Source of the DNA: Microvirga makkahensis
Lineage (GTDB): Bacteria; Pseudomonadota; Alphaproteobacteria; Rhizobiales; Beijerinckiaceae
Direction: 5' to 3'
NCBI RefSeq assembly: GCF_009830105.1
Contig: NZ_WURB01000027.1
Location: 1 to 54,511, forward strand
Length of the DNA: 54,511 nt
Below the pieces are notes generated by a model, which searched no databases, was not told the DNA's origin, and saw only the letters and a program-made list of their open reading frames with translations. Positions 1-7,497 of this stretch are shown piece by piece. Made by a program: the position numbers and the translations under genes. Within the stretch, counting starts at the first letter, position 1. Each line of letters opens with the position of its first letter.

Positions 1-1335
1 ATCATCCTGATCGCCGCCACGATAGGGATCTGGCTGTTCGCGACGGCCTGGATCTATCTCGACACCAAGCGCCAGCTGCAGCACGTGCTCGACACGCGCC
101 TCATGGAGGCGGCGCGCATGGTCGGCTCGCTCGTCACAAGCGGCGAAATCGCGCTGTCGGCCCGTGTGGACGGCGCCCCGCTCTCGATCCCCCTCCCCGA
201 GCCCGGCCACGTTAGTTACGAACGCCAGCTCTCATGCCAAATCTGGTCGTTCGACGGCCGCCTGATCGGACGCTCCAGCGGCGCGCCGGAAGCCGAGCTG
301 TCGGACGAGACCAGCGGGTTCTCTGAAAGGGAGGTCGGCGGCGAGCCGTGGCGGGTCTATGCCGTGGCCGACCGCGACAAGGGCATTCGGGTGCTCGTCG
401 GTGATCGGCTCGGCCTGCGTGACCGCCTCGTGACGGACCTCGTCCGCGGCCTGCTCCTGCCGGCCGCCCTGATGGTCCCCCTGCTGGCCTTCCTGATCTG
501 GGCCAGCGTCGGCCGCGGGCTCCGTCCCCTTCGTCACCTGACACAAGGCCTCAAGGCGCGCGGTGCCGAGGACTTGTGCCCGATCAGCGTCGGCAACCCG
601 CCGTCGGAGATCCGGCCCGTCGTCGAGGCTCTGAACGGCCTCTTCGGCAAGGTCGCTGCGGCGCGCGAGCACGAGCGCAGCTTCACGGCCTTCGCAGCGC
701 ACGAGCTGCGCACCCCGTTGGCGGGGTTGCGCACCCAGGTCCAGGTGGCCCTGGCGGCGAAGGATCCGGAGACCCGTGAAGGGGCCCTGAGGCAAACGCT
801 GGTGGCCGTCGACCGCACCAGCCGGCTCGTGCGCCAGCTGCTCGCCATGTCCGAGCTCGATGCGACCGTGGACGAGGGCGAGCCTCACGACATCCTCGTC
901 GGCCCGGCCTTGGAGGAGGTCATCGCGAGCCTTGCCACGGGCAGGACCTCCACGCGCGTGCAGCTCGACCCCGCACTCCACCACACGACGATCCGGATGA
1001 ACCGCGAGCTGTTCCACCTCGCCGTGCGCAACCTGCACGAGAACGCGGTGCAGCACTCGCCGGAGGGCGGCCTCGTGCGCTGGTTCCTCGCTGGCAGCAC
1101 AAGCCGGCCGATGATTGCGGTGGAGGACGAGGGTCCGGGCATCCCAGAGGACGAAATCGGCCTGGTGACCGACCGGTTCTTCCGTGGACGCCACCACAGC
1201 GCCGTGGGCAGCGGCCTCGGCCTCGCCATCGTCGACGCGGCGCTCAGGCGGGCCAAGGCCACCTTCGAACTCCGGAGCCGCCAGGACCGGCCTGGTCTGC
1301 GGGCGGGCTTCAGCATCAACACGGCCGCAAGCTGA
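1..1335 (+). CDS. QseC/PmrB-like sensor histidine kinase, 5' end outside window
   Basis: Membrane sensor kinase that would phosphorylate a response regulator presumably encoded just upstream. The reading frame is open from base 1 with hydrophobic residues typical of a first membrane helix, so the start lies outside the window; an internal GTG at 85 is not a convincing start. A periplasmic segment is followed by a second membrane helix (about 445-520) and a HAMP-like linker. The H-box AAHELRTPL has its His at 700-702. An N-box (LHENAVQHS), G1 (DEGPGIP) and G2 (GSGLGLAIV) follow, so all catalytic boxes are intact. A perfect CTTAA-N6-CTTAA element of the QseB/PmrA type lies 30 bp after the stop, in front of the tlpA-like gene. 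The family call rests on motifs and on that box. Confidence 0.9.
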   Translation: MILIAATIGIWLFATAWIYLDTKRQLQHVLDTRLMEAARMVGSLVTSGEIALSARVDGAPLSIPLPEPGHVSYERQLSCQIWSFDGRLIGRSSGAPEAELSDETSGFSEREVGGEPWRVYAVADRDKGIRVLVGDRLGLRDRLVTDLVRGLLLPAALMVPLLAFLIWASVGRGLRPLRHLTQGLKARGAEDLCPISVGNPPSEIRPVVEALNGLFGKVAAAREHERSFTAFAAHELRTPLAGLRTQVQVALAAKDPETREGALRQTLVAVDRTSRLVRQLLAMSELDATVDEGEPHDILVGPALEEVIASLATGRTSTRVQLDPALHHTTIRMNRELFHLAVRNLHENAVQHSPEGGLVRWFLAGSTSRPMIAVEDEGPGIPEDEIGLVTDRFFRGRHHSAVGSGLGLAIVDAALRRAKATFELRSRQDRPGLRAGFSINTAAS

Positions 1336-1364
1336 CGGCGGCAGTGCCCAGCATGAGACGCCGT

Positions 1365-1380
1365 CTTAAGGCTGCCTTAA
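1365..1380 (+). promoter_or_regulatory. CTTAA-N6-CTTAA response-regulator box (QseB/PmrA type)
   Basis: Direct repeat CTTAA at 1365-1369 and 1376-1380 with 6 bp between, ending 24 bp before the ATG of the tlpA-like gene. QseB/PmrA-class OmpR regulators are known to bind such CTTAA direct repeats. The paralogous gene at 27121 keeps the same element in the same place (27081-27096), with one mismatch. Binding is inferred. Confidence 0.6.
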
Positions 1381-1404
1381 GCTGGACCCTGAATCAGCAG
1401 GGCC

Positions 1405-2205
1405 ATGCAAGTTATCTCAATCGGTCCCCTCGTCTTCGCCGGTGATCGCCTCGCGGCCATCGTCGGCATCGGTGCCTTCATGGCCGCGACCTCAATCCTG
1501 TCCTCCCGCCTGGATCCCCGCGTTGGCCGCTGGTCGACCTGGGCTCTGCTCGGCGGTTTGATCATGGCCCGGTTGGGGCATGTCATCGAGCACGCTGCCA
1601 GCTTTGCGGTGGAGCCCTGGCGGGTCTTCGCGGTCTGGCAGGGCGGGTTTTCCTGGCCATGGGGCGCCGCCGGAATCGCGCTTGTCTCCGCGGCCCTGGT
1701 ACGGACACGTCGGGCCGCCATCGGCGCGGTGGTCAGCCTTGTTATCGGCCTGTTTGCCTGGAACGTGATGTGGCAGCTGACCAGCGCCACGCCGTCCACG
1801 CCGATGCCGGAGGTGGCCCTGGAGCGGGCGGAGGGAGGATCCGTCGTCCTGACGAGCTTTGTGGGACGGCCCGTTATCGTAAACCTATGGGCCAGTTGGT
1901 GCCCGCCCTGCCGGCGCGAGATGCCGATGATGGCCGAGACGGCAGCGGCGAGAGACGACGTCACGTTCCTGTTCGTGAACCAGGGCGAGGAGCGCACGAC
2001 GATTGAGGGCTATCTGAACAACGAGAACATCACGCTGTCGAACGTGCTGCTCGACGCGCGCATGGACGTGCCTCGCCACTACTCCACGCCGGGTCTGCCG
2101 GTCACTCTCTTCATCGGCGCGGACGGAAAGCTCCGATCCGTCCACGTTGGCGAGATTTCCCGTGAGGCATTGACGGGCGCGCTCAACCGGTTGCTGGCGG
2201 AGTAG
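1405..2205 (+). CDS. Membrane-anchored TlpA-family thiol-disulfide oxidoreductase
   Basis: Predicted periplasmic thiol-disulfide reductase of 266 aa. Residues 1-125 hold several hydrophobic helices resembling the membrane part of Lgt-like proteins. Residues 140-266 are a thioredoxin fold with WASWCPPC (Cys166, Cys169) and a cis-Pro loop (TPGLPVTLFI). The gene starts 24 bp after a perfect CTTAA-N6-CTTAA box and directly follows a QseC-like kinase gene, so it is probably a target of that two-component system. A diverged paralogue at 27121-27924 is a pseudogene, which leaves this as the working copy. Likely roles are reduction of envelope disulfides or sulfur-transfer intermediates; the substrate cannot be told from sequence. 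Confidence 0.85.
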   Translation: MQVISIGPLVFAGDRLAAIVGIGAFMAATSILSSRLDPRVGRWSTWALLGGLIMARLGHVIEHAASFAVEPWRVFAVWQGGFSWPWGAAGIALVSAALVRTRRAAIGAVVSLVIGLFAWNVMWQLTSATPSTPMPEVALERAEGGSVVLTSFVGRPVIVNLWASWCPPCRREMPMMAETAAARDDVTFLFVNQGEERTTIEGYLNNENITLSNVLLDARMDVPRHYSTPGLPVTLFIGADGKLRSVHVGEISREALTGALNRLLAE

Positions 2206-2212
2206 TTGAGTT

Positions 2213-2243
2213 GCGATGAGCGGCTGGCGGCGGCCCTCATCGC
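2213..2243 (+). terminator. Stem-loop after the tlpA-like gene
   Basis: GCGATGAG at 2213-2220 pairs perfectly with CTCATCGC at 2236-2243. There is no clear T-tract, so it may be a processing or weak termination structure. Confidence 0.35.
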
Positions 2244-2380
2244 TTAGGAGGCGCCCCGCGACGCGCCGCAGCCTTCCTTGCTCTTCCGCTTGCCTTCACA
2301 GGCCAAGCTCGTTGTCCTCCCATGCGACAAACGACGCTGCGGCCATGGGCCCGGCGCGGCGGGGCCTGCGGAGGAACGCC

Positions 2381-2911
2381 ATGACACGCCAAACCGAGCG
2401 GTCGCCCCAAGAACCACCCATTGACGATCAAGAGCTCCCTGAGCCCGGAGGGATCAGCCGCCGCGGGCTCCTGACCAGCGTCAGCTTGGCGGGCCTTGGG
2501 GCCGCTGTGGGCGCCACTCTCCCCCCTATCCTCGTATCCAACCGGCACTTTGATCCCGTCGGCCCTAGCGCAGGGGGCTCCCGCATCGGGCGGTGCAGCC
2601 CAGCCCTCAGGTCACAGCCGCTCGACTATCCCGGCAAGGAGAAGAGGCTCGTCGTCCTTGGTGAACGGCCGCAGGCGAGAGGCAACCAATGGACCAACGG
2701 CGGCGCGGGCTGCGCGGAATGGACCGGCGTACCGCTGAGTGAAGTGCTCCAGGCCGCGGGGCTGAAGGACACGGCGAATTACACCGCCCATGACGGCGCC
2801 GACCGCGACCTGATCCTCGACTACCTCGCGACGCACCATCCACCCAAGGCGCCGGCGCGGGCGGGCGGGCAGGTTCAGGAACCCATTCGCGCCGCAACGG
2901 GAGATCCGTGA
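2381..2911 (+). pseudogene. Remnant of SoxC/SorT-type sulfite dehydrogenase
   Basis: The ATG at 2381 has a GAGGAA ribosome site. The product begins with a twin-arginine-like export sequence (ISRRGLLTS then a hydrophobic stretch). Two pieces recall the molybdopterin sulfite oxidase family: a DYPGKEKRLVVLGERP stretch and a later GCAEWTGVPLSEVLQAAG stretch followed by a YTAHDGAD-like end. In family members these are separated by the large cofactor-binding domain with its catalytic Cys, which is absent here. Between 2496 and 2600 the family-like linker (LIPSALAQG...) reads in another frame, so there are compensating indels as well as a large deletion. The enzyme would oxidise sulfite, a product of persulfide dioxygenase. 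Not functional. Confidence 0.6.
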
Positions 2912-2966
2912 TGCCCCTGAACTCGCTGGGGCGTCCGGGGTCGGAGCAAAGGGTTCTGGCCGGAGT

Positions 2967-3587
2967 TCAGGACGGCTTGCGCGCGACCAGATCCACGAGG
3001 GCCGACATGCCGTAGTGTCCGGTCCCCTCTTGGATGACGCTGTCGTGTTCCACCAGGCTGACAATCTCGAAATCGTGGAAGACCTCGCGCAGCATGGCTG
3101 CCGTGTACATGTTTTCCGCATGCGGCGGGCCGCCGGTCCCATACTGGATCTGTTCCGGCCGGTAGCCCTGCAGAAGGAGAAGGCCTCCGGGAGCGAGCGT
3201 GCGCCGGATCCCCCGAAAGATCGCCTCGCGCAATGTCGGATCGGCGAACTGGATGAAGATGGCGGCCACCACGTCGAAGCTGCTTTCCTGCCACTCCCAG
3301 GCTGCCAGATCCGCCTGAACGAAGGACACCTCGACGCCCCTGCTGTCCGCCAGCCTCCGGGCCTTCGCGAGGGCGGCCGAGGAGAAGTCGAGCGCGGTGA
3401 CACGCAGCCCGTGCTCCGCCAGCCACACGCCGTTGCGGCCTTCTCCGTCAGCCACAGCCAGAGCCCTTTGTCCAGGCCCGAGGAGGTGCCGTTGACTGGC
3501 TAGGAAGGCATTCGGGCTGGTGCCAAACAGGTAATCCTCGCCGCTGTAGCGCGTGTTCCAGCGCTCCTGGTCTGATTGTTCGCTCAT
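2967..3587 (-). CDS. Class I SAM-dependent methyltransferase (TehB-like)
   Basis: Soluble Rossmann-fold methyltransferase of 206 aa. The N-terminus has W-N-x-R-Y and DYLFG-x-x-PN-x-F, typical of the TehB/tellurite and thiopurine-like methyltransferase group. The SAM-binding loop is VADGEGRNGVWLAEHG, followed by the acidic VTALDFS strand. The acceptor is unknown; relatives are annotated for tellurite or thiol-type substrates. The gene lies downstream of and co-directional with the BigR-like repressor gene (151 bp gap), so it may belong to the BigR-controlled unit. The start is the ATG at 3587. Confidence 0.8.
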   Translation of the reverse strand: MSEQSDQERWNTRYSGEDYLFGTSPNAFLASQRHLLGPGQRALAVADGEGRNGVWLAEHGLRVTALDFSSAALAKARRLADSRGVEVSFVQADLAAWEWQESSFDVVAAIFIQFADPTLREAIFRGIRRTLAPGGLLLLQGYRPEQIQYGTGGPPHAENMYTAAMLREVFHDFEIVSLVEHDSVIQEGTGHYGMSALVDLVARKPS

Positions 3588-3738
3588 GAAGCCTCCTGCT
3601 CCTTTCTTAGGGGTTCCTGCCCTTGCACATGAAGGTCAAAGGTCGTGCCCCGCTCCTGGCCGCAATGCAGATCCTCCGTTGGAATTGAGCGCTTCAATGG
3701 GGCGCGACGGGCCGGCTGAGGTGGCACCCACCTCCCTA

Positions 3739-4080
3739 TCAGGCAGAGCCGCCGTCCTTCGCCTGCTTGCAGAACAGGCTGTACAGAGTCGCGAACAGCT
3801 GCTCGATGCGTGGGTCGGCGATGCGGTACCAGATCGTCTGGCTCTCGCGCCGGGTGGCGACGATGCCTTCATCCCGCATCTTGGCCAGATGCTGCGACAG
3901 GGCCGATTGCGACAGGCCCACGGCTTCGGCCAGTGCGGTGACATTGGCCTCGCCCCACTCCACCAGCTTGCACAGGATCATCAGGCGGCGCTCGTTAGCC
4001 AGCGCCCGCAGGATGTCCGCGACCTCCGTCGCCTGCTTCTCGAAGGTCTCCAGGTCGAGTTCCAAACGGGGCATACGCAT
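3739..4080 (-). CDS. bigR: BigR/SqrR-type persulfide-sensing ArsR-family repressor
   Basis: Winged-helix repressor of 113 aa. The recognition helix region is VGLSQSALSQHLAKMRDEGIV. Two cysteines fall where BigR and SqrR place their redox pair: Cys37 in RLMILCKLV and Cys104 in LYSLFCKQAK near the C-terminus. In those proteins a di- or tetrasulfide between them releases DNA. Metal-site motifs of classical ArsR are absent. It starts next to an AT-rich region with a CTAATTTAG palindrome (4103-4111) that is conserved in front of the persulfide dioxygenase locus at 30.1 kb, where the bigR copy is degraded. Either Met1 (4080) or Met3 (4074) may be the start; the AGGT site fits Met3 better. Confidence 0.75.
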   Translation of the reverse strand: MRMPRLELDLETFEKQATEVADILRALANERRLMILCKLVEWGEANVTALAEAVGLSQSALSQHLAKMRDEGIVATRRESQTIWYRIADPRIEQLFATLYSLFCKQAKDGGSA

Positions 4081-4083
4081 ACC

Positions 4084-4140
4084 TGCAATCTATAAGTCGG
4101 AACTAATTTAGTATATGCTTATTTTTCCGCAAGGGGATTG
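4084..4140. promoter_or_regulatory. AT-rich bigR promoter/operator region (copy A)
   Basis: AT-rich island in GC-rich DNA upstream of bigR. It contains the odd palindrome CTAATTTAG (4103-4111) followed by a TATATGCTTAT-like segment. The same arrangement recurs at 30066-30122 between the persulfide dioxygenase side and the DUF2892 gene, and downstream bases (CGCAAGGGG) also match. BigR is known to bind an AT-rich palindrome in its own promoter. Exact operator limits are inferred. Confidence 0.5.
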
Positions 4141-4211
4141 CCGCCCCGCATCGGACTCGGTGCGCTGAACGACCGAGAGGGCGCTGCGGGGCAATTTCGG
4201 TCCGAGGCCGC

Positions 4212-4826
4212 CTACCTTCGGAACACGAGGCTGAGATTGTTCGCGGGCATGGCGATGCGCTCGACGAGCTCCAGCCCATGCGCTCGTGCGAGGTCAGCCA
4301 CCTCTTCCAGGTTACGGATACCCCACTCCGGATTCCGGCGTCTGAGGCCCTGGTCAAAGGCCTCGTTGCTGGGAGCCGTGTGGGCGCCCTTCTCCTTGTA
4401 GGCCCCGTAGAGAAAGAGCACGCCGCCTGACGGAAGCACCCGTCCCGCCCCGGCCATGAGCCCCTGCGTCGCCCGCCAAGGAGAGATATGAACCATGTTG
4501 ATGGCGACGAGAGCGTCAGCCCGCTCGACGGGCCAGTCCGGGGCAGAGGCATCGAGCCTCAACGGCGCAAGGAGATTGGGCAGCGCTGACGCTGCGCGAT
4601 GAGCGGCGATGCTGTTCAAGGCCTGCTCGTCCTGGTCGGTGGGCTGCCACGTCAGGTGCGGCAGCGTGGCGGCGAAATGAAGGGCGTGCTCGCCGGTCCC
4701 GCTGGCAATCTCCAGAACCAGTCCGCTGGCTGGGAGAACCCGCTGCAGGACGGCCAGAATTGGGTCTCGGTTCCGCGCGACCGATGGCGAGGTCAGGGCC
4801 GCATCCATGTTCTGTGAGTTCGTCAT
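4212..4826 (-). CDS. DUF938 SAM-dependent methyltransferase (copy A)
   Basis: About 204 aa from the ATG at 4826; an in-frame ATG at 4904 exists, but the paralogue supports the shorter form. The SAM loop is LEIASGTGEHALHFA, then TWQPTDQD and the family-typical NMVHISPWRATQGLM. The C-terminus ANNLSLVFRR is characteristic of DUF938 (PF06080). The enzyme's substrate is unknown. A close paralogue lies at 30687-31301 beside the persulfide dioxygenase locus, so both copies sit next to BigR-type control regions; a thiol or sulfur substrate is my inference from that linkage. Confidence 0.85.
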   Translation of the reverse strand: MTNSQNMDAALTSPSVARNRDPILAVLQRVLPASGLVLEIASGTGEHALHFAATLPHLTWQPTDQDEQALNSIAAHRAASALPNLLAPLRLDASAPDWPVERADALVAINMVHISPWRATQGLMAGAGRVLPSGGVLFLYGAYKEKGAHTAPSNEAFDQGLRRRNPEWGIRNLEEVADLARAHGLELVERIAMPANNLSLVFRR

Positions 4827-5117
4827 GACGATGGTCGGTTTCCTCGGATACGCGTCGGTCAGGCCGGGTTGTCGCGTCAGATGCATAGCGCCATGATTCG
4901 GCAAAATCCGTCAGGGCTCTTTGGTGGAGTCCCCGGGTTCAGCACTGTAGCATGCTTGTTAGGTCCGGAACGGGGCTGAGCTTCGAAATTCCTGGCCCCT
5001 TCGGTACGTCTGACTACGTGAGGATAGCCGCCCTCGGCCTAACGTCTCAGGTATGCCAAGAACCGACATTCCCAAGGTCAACGAGCAGGAGTCCTGCACT
5101 CGCCTCGTGTATGAACC

Positions 5118-5501
5118 TCATGATTTCTGCACGAGACCTGGCAACGCCTTGGCGAGGTCCTCCGGGCGGAAGGGCTTCTCCCAGCGTGGAACACCCCTGT
5201 AGGCCTCAGGCACCGCAGCTTCGTCATAGCCAGTGGCGAAGATGAAGGGCACGCCCTGCTCCCGCAGCGCATCGGCAACAGGGTAGACCATCTGGCCTTT
5301 CAGGTTGATGTCCAGCACCGCCGCATCCACAGGCTCCTCCGCCAGAAGCGCCAGGGCTTCGTCCGTCGACCGGACTGGTCCTACCACGTCCGCCCCGAAC
5401 TTCCGGAGAGCCTGTGCCATGTCATCCGCCAGGAAGTACTCATCCTCGACGATGAGCACCCGGCGATAAGTCAAGGCCCCTGTCTCTGCCGTGCTGGTCA
5501 T
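5118..5501 (-). CDS. Single-domain response regulator (CheY-like receiver)
   Basis: Receiver domain of 127 aa with no output domain. It has the acidic pair in LIVEDEYFLA, the phospho-acceptor Asp in AVLDINLKG, a Thr-equivalent in FIFATGYD and the Lys in RWEKPF. The start at 5501 is chosen because GGAGAG lies directly in front; an upstream ATG at 5516 would place that site inside the gene. Such stand-alone receivers are common partners of HWE kinases in this order of bacteria, and an HWE kinase gene starts 340 bp away in the opposite direction. Pairing is inferred. Confidence 0.88.
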   Translation of the reverse strand: MTSTAETGALTYRRVLIVEDEYFLADDMAQALRKFGADVVGPVRSTDEALALLAEEPVDAAVLDINLKGQMVYPVADALREQGVPFIFATGYDEAAVPEAYRGVPRWEKPFRPEDLAKALPGLVQKS

Positions 5502-5602
5502 GCTCTCTCCTTCCATGCCTTCGTCGGGACGGTTTCTGAGGAGTAGGCTCCCTCCTGCGGCTCCACACCAACACAGGTTAAACAGTGCTGTTCCAGGCCC
5601 TC

Positions 5603-5719
5603 ATGCGCGAGCCCGTCACCAGCCTGAACCTGGAGGCGCTCCGACGAGTCACCATGGTCAACCCCAACCACCTACATCTCAACCCTGAGGGCCGCCACCT
5701 CGACGGCGATGAGGCCTGA
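5603..5719 (+). CDS. Possible 38-codon small ORF
   Basis: A short open frame in the gap between the divergent receiver and HWE-kinase genes, ATG at 5603 and TGA at 5717. There is no obvious Shine-Dalgarno site in front and I recognise no family. It could be a fragment of a larger lost gene, since the frame stays open upstream of the ATG for several codons. Confidence 0.2.
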   Translation: MREPVTSLNLEALRRVTMVNPNHLHLNPEGRHLDGDEA

Positions 5720-5843
5720 TCGCCGGCGCCTGTGACTTTCCGGCTGCTTGGGCGTTTGTGTGGGCATCCAGGACAAGCAACGGGGGCACAGGCACATGTC
5801 AGGGGAACCCCTTGCCCCTCGGCAGATACCACCGTAGGGAGAC

Positions 5844-7403
5844 GTGATGGTCGATAGCGAGCAGATGATGCGGCGCCAGAAGGTGCTGGCCGATTTCGGC
5901 GAGTTCGCGCTGCGCAGCGGTGACCTTGACGCGGTCCTCACCGAAGCCTGCCGCCTTGTGGCCGAGGCGCTTGGGACTGGCCGGGCCAAGATCCTGGAGA
6001 TTCAGGAGGACGGCCAGTGCCTGTTCGTGCGGGCCGGCGTCGGCTGGAAGCTCGATATCGTCGGGCACCTGCGGCTGCCGATGAGCGAGCGCTCCTCCGA
6101 GACGTATTCGATCAACGAGGGCAAGCCCGTCATCACGCAGGACATCGCCAAGGAGGAGCGCTTCGAAGTTCCCGAGTTCATGAAGGAGGCGGGCGTGGTC
6201 GCGTTGGCGAATGTGCCGATCTTCGTGCCCGGCGGGCAAGCCTTTGGGCTGTTGCAGGTGGATGACACCAAGCCACGCGCCTTCAGTGAGGAGGACACCG
6301 AGTTCCTGCGCACCTACGCCACCCTTCTCGGGCCGGTAATCGACCGTCTGCACAAGGTGCGGACGCTGCACCGCCAGGAGGAGAGCTTCCGGCTCATCGT
6401 CGAGAATACCCTCGACTACGCAATCGTCCTGACCGACGCGGAGGATCGGATCACCGAATGGACGCCCGGTGCTCAAGCCGTGTTCGGGTGGACGGCGGAC
6501 GAGATCAAGGGCCAGTATTCCGCCATCCTGTTTACGCCCGAAGATCGGGAAGCAGGCGAGGACAGGAAAGAGATCGAGACGGCGCGAAGGGAGGGTTTTG
6601 CTCCCAACGTGCGCTGGCATCTGCACAAGGATGGCTCGCGGGTCTTCATCGAAGGCGTCGTCAGGGCTCTTCGCGAGAGCAATGGTGAGCTTCGGGGCTT
6701 TCTCAAGATCGGACAGGATGTCACCGAGCGCATACAGGCCGAGGAGCGGCTGCGCGAGAGCGAGCGCCACGCCAAGCTACTCCTGGCCGAACTCCAGCAT
6801 CGGGTGAGGAACACGCTGGCGGTGGTGCGCTCCATCGCCCGCCGGACGGTACAGACCAGCGAGAGCGTGGAAGATTACGCCATGCACCTGGAGGGGCGCA
6901 TCGATGCCTTTGCCCGGGTGCAGGCGGCGGTCACAAGAACCCCTGATGCGGGGCTCGAACTGACCACGCTGGTCGCGGATACACTCCTGTCGGTCGCGGC
7001 TCAGGAAGGCGAGCGGGTCAGGCACATCAAGGGTCCAAATGTCCGCCTCCAGGCGAAAGCGGCTGAGACGGTGGCGCTTGCGATCCACGAGCTGGCGACC
7101 AATGCGGTGAAGTATGGCGCTCTCTCCGCTGAGCAGGGCCGCATAGAGGTAGAATGGACCATCGAGGAGTCGCCGGAGCAGCCCCGTCTTGTGCTCCGCT
7201 GGACCGAGACGGGAGTGAGGCTTTCCGGCGAGAAGCCGACGCGGCGCGGCTTCGGGACGGAGCTGATCGAGCGGATCCTCGCCTATGACCTTGGCGGTGA
7301 AGCGAACCTGGAGTTCACGCCAGATGGGCTCCACTGCACCATCAGCCTTCCTGCAACCGGTGACCTTGTCCTGGAGAATGCGCAGCCCGCGCGGCGATCA
7401 TGA
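5844..7403 (+). CDS. GAF-PAS HWE-family histidine kinase
   Basis: Soluble sensor kinase of 519 aa without membrane helices. The GAF domain covers about residues 15-170, the PAS domain 178-300 (ending in GFLKIGQDVTERIQAEERL), and the HWE catalytic region 310-510. The phospho-acceptor His319 sits in LQHRVRNTLAVVRSIARRT. The N-box is HELATNAVKYGALS, and a late G-box reads RRGFGTELIERIL. The start is GTG at 5844 or ATG at 5847, both behind GGGAG. HWE kinases usually act on stand-alone receivers; the divergent receiver gene at 5118-5501 is the obvious candidate, with the Crp/Fnr gene downstream as a possible co-regulated partner. Confidence 0.9.
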   Translation: MMVDSEQMMRRQKVLADFGEFALRSGDLDAVLTEACRLVAEALGTGRAKILEIQEDGQCLFVRAGVGWKLDIVGHLRLPMSERSSETYSINEGKPVITQDIAKEERFEVPEFMKEAGVVALANVPIFVPGGQAFGLLQVDDTKPRAFSEEDTEFLRTYATLLGPVIDRLHKVRTLHRQEESFRLIVENTLDYAIVLTDAEDRITEWTPGAQAVFGWTADEIKGQYSAILFTPEDREAGEDRKEIETARREGFAPNVRWHLHKDGSRVFIEGVVRALRESNGELRGFLKIGQDVTERIQAEERLRESERHAKLLLAELQHRVRNTLAVVRSIARRTVQTSESVEDYAMHLEGRIDAFARVQAAVTRTPDAGLELTTLVADTLLSVAAQEGERVRHIKGPNVRLQAKAAETVALAIHELATNAVKYGALSAEQGRIEVEWTIEESPEQPRLVLRWTETGVRLSGEKPTRRGFGTELIERILAYDLGGEANLEFTPDGLHCTISLPATGDLVLENAQPARRS

Positions 7404-7497
7404 TCCCTGCGCAGCATGATTGTCGTTGATACTCAAGGTTTCAGTTTGTGCAGGGGTTCGCATTGAGCCCTGCTGGCCTTTCCGCACCAGCTAGACT

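Noticed and set aside
5799..6770. 323-codon open frame on the minus strand
   Set aside because: Antisense to the GAF-PAS-HWE kinase gene, whose protein motifs are unmistakable; the product has no family features and arises from GC-rich codon bias.
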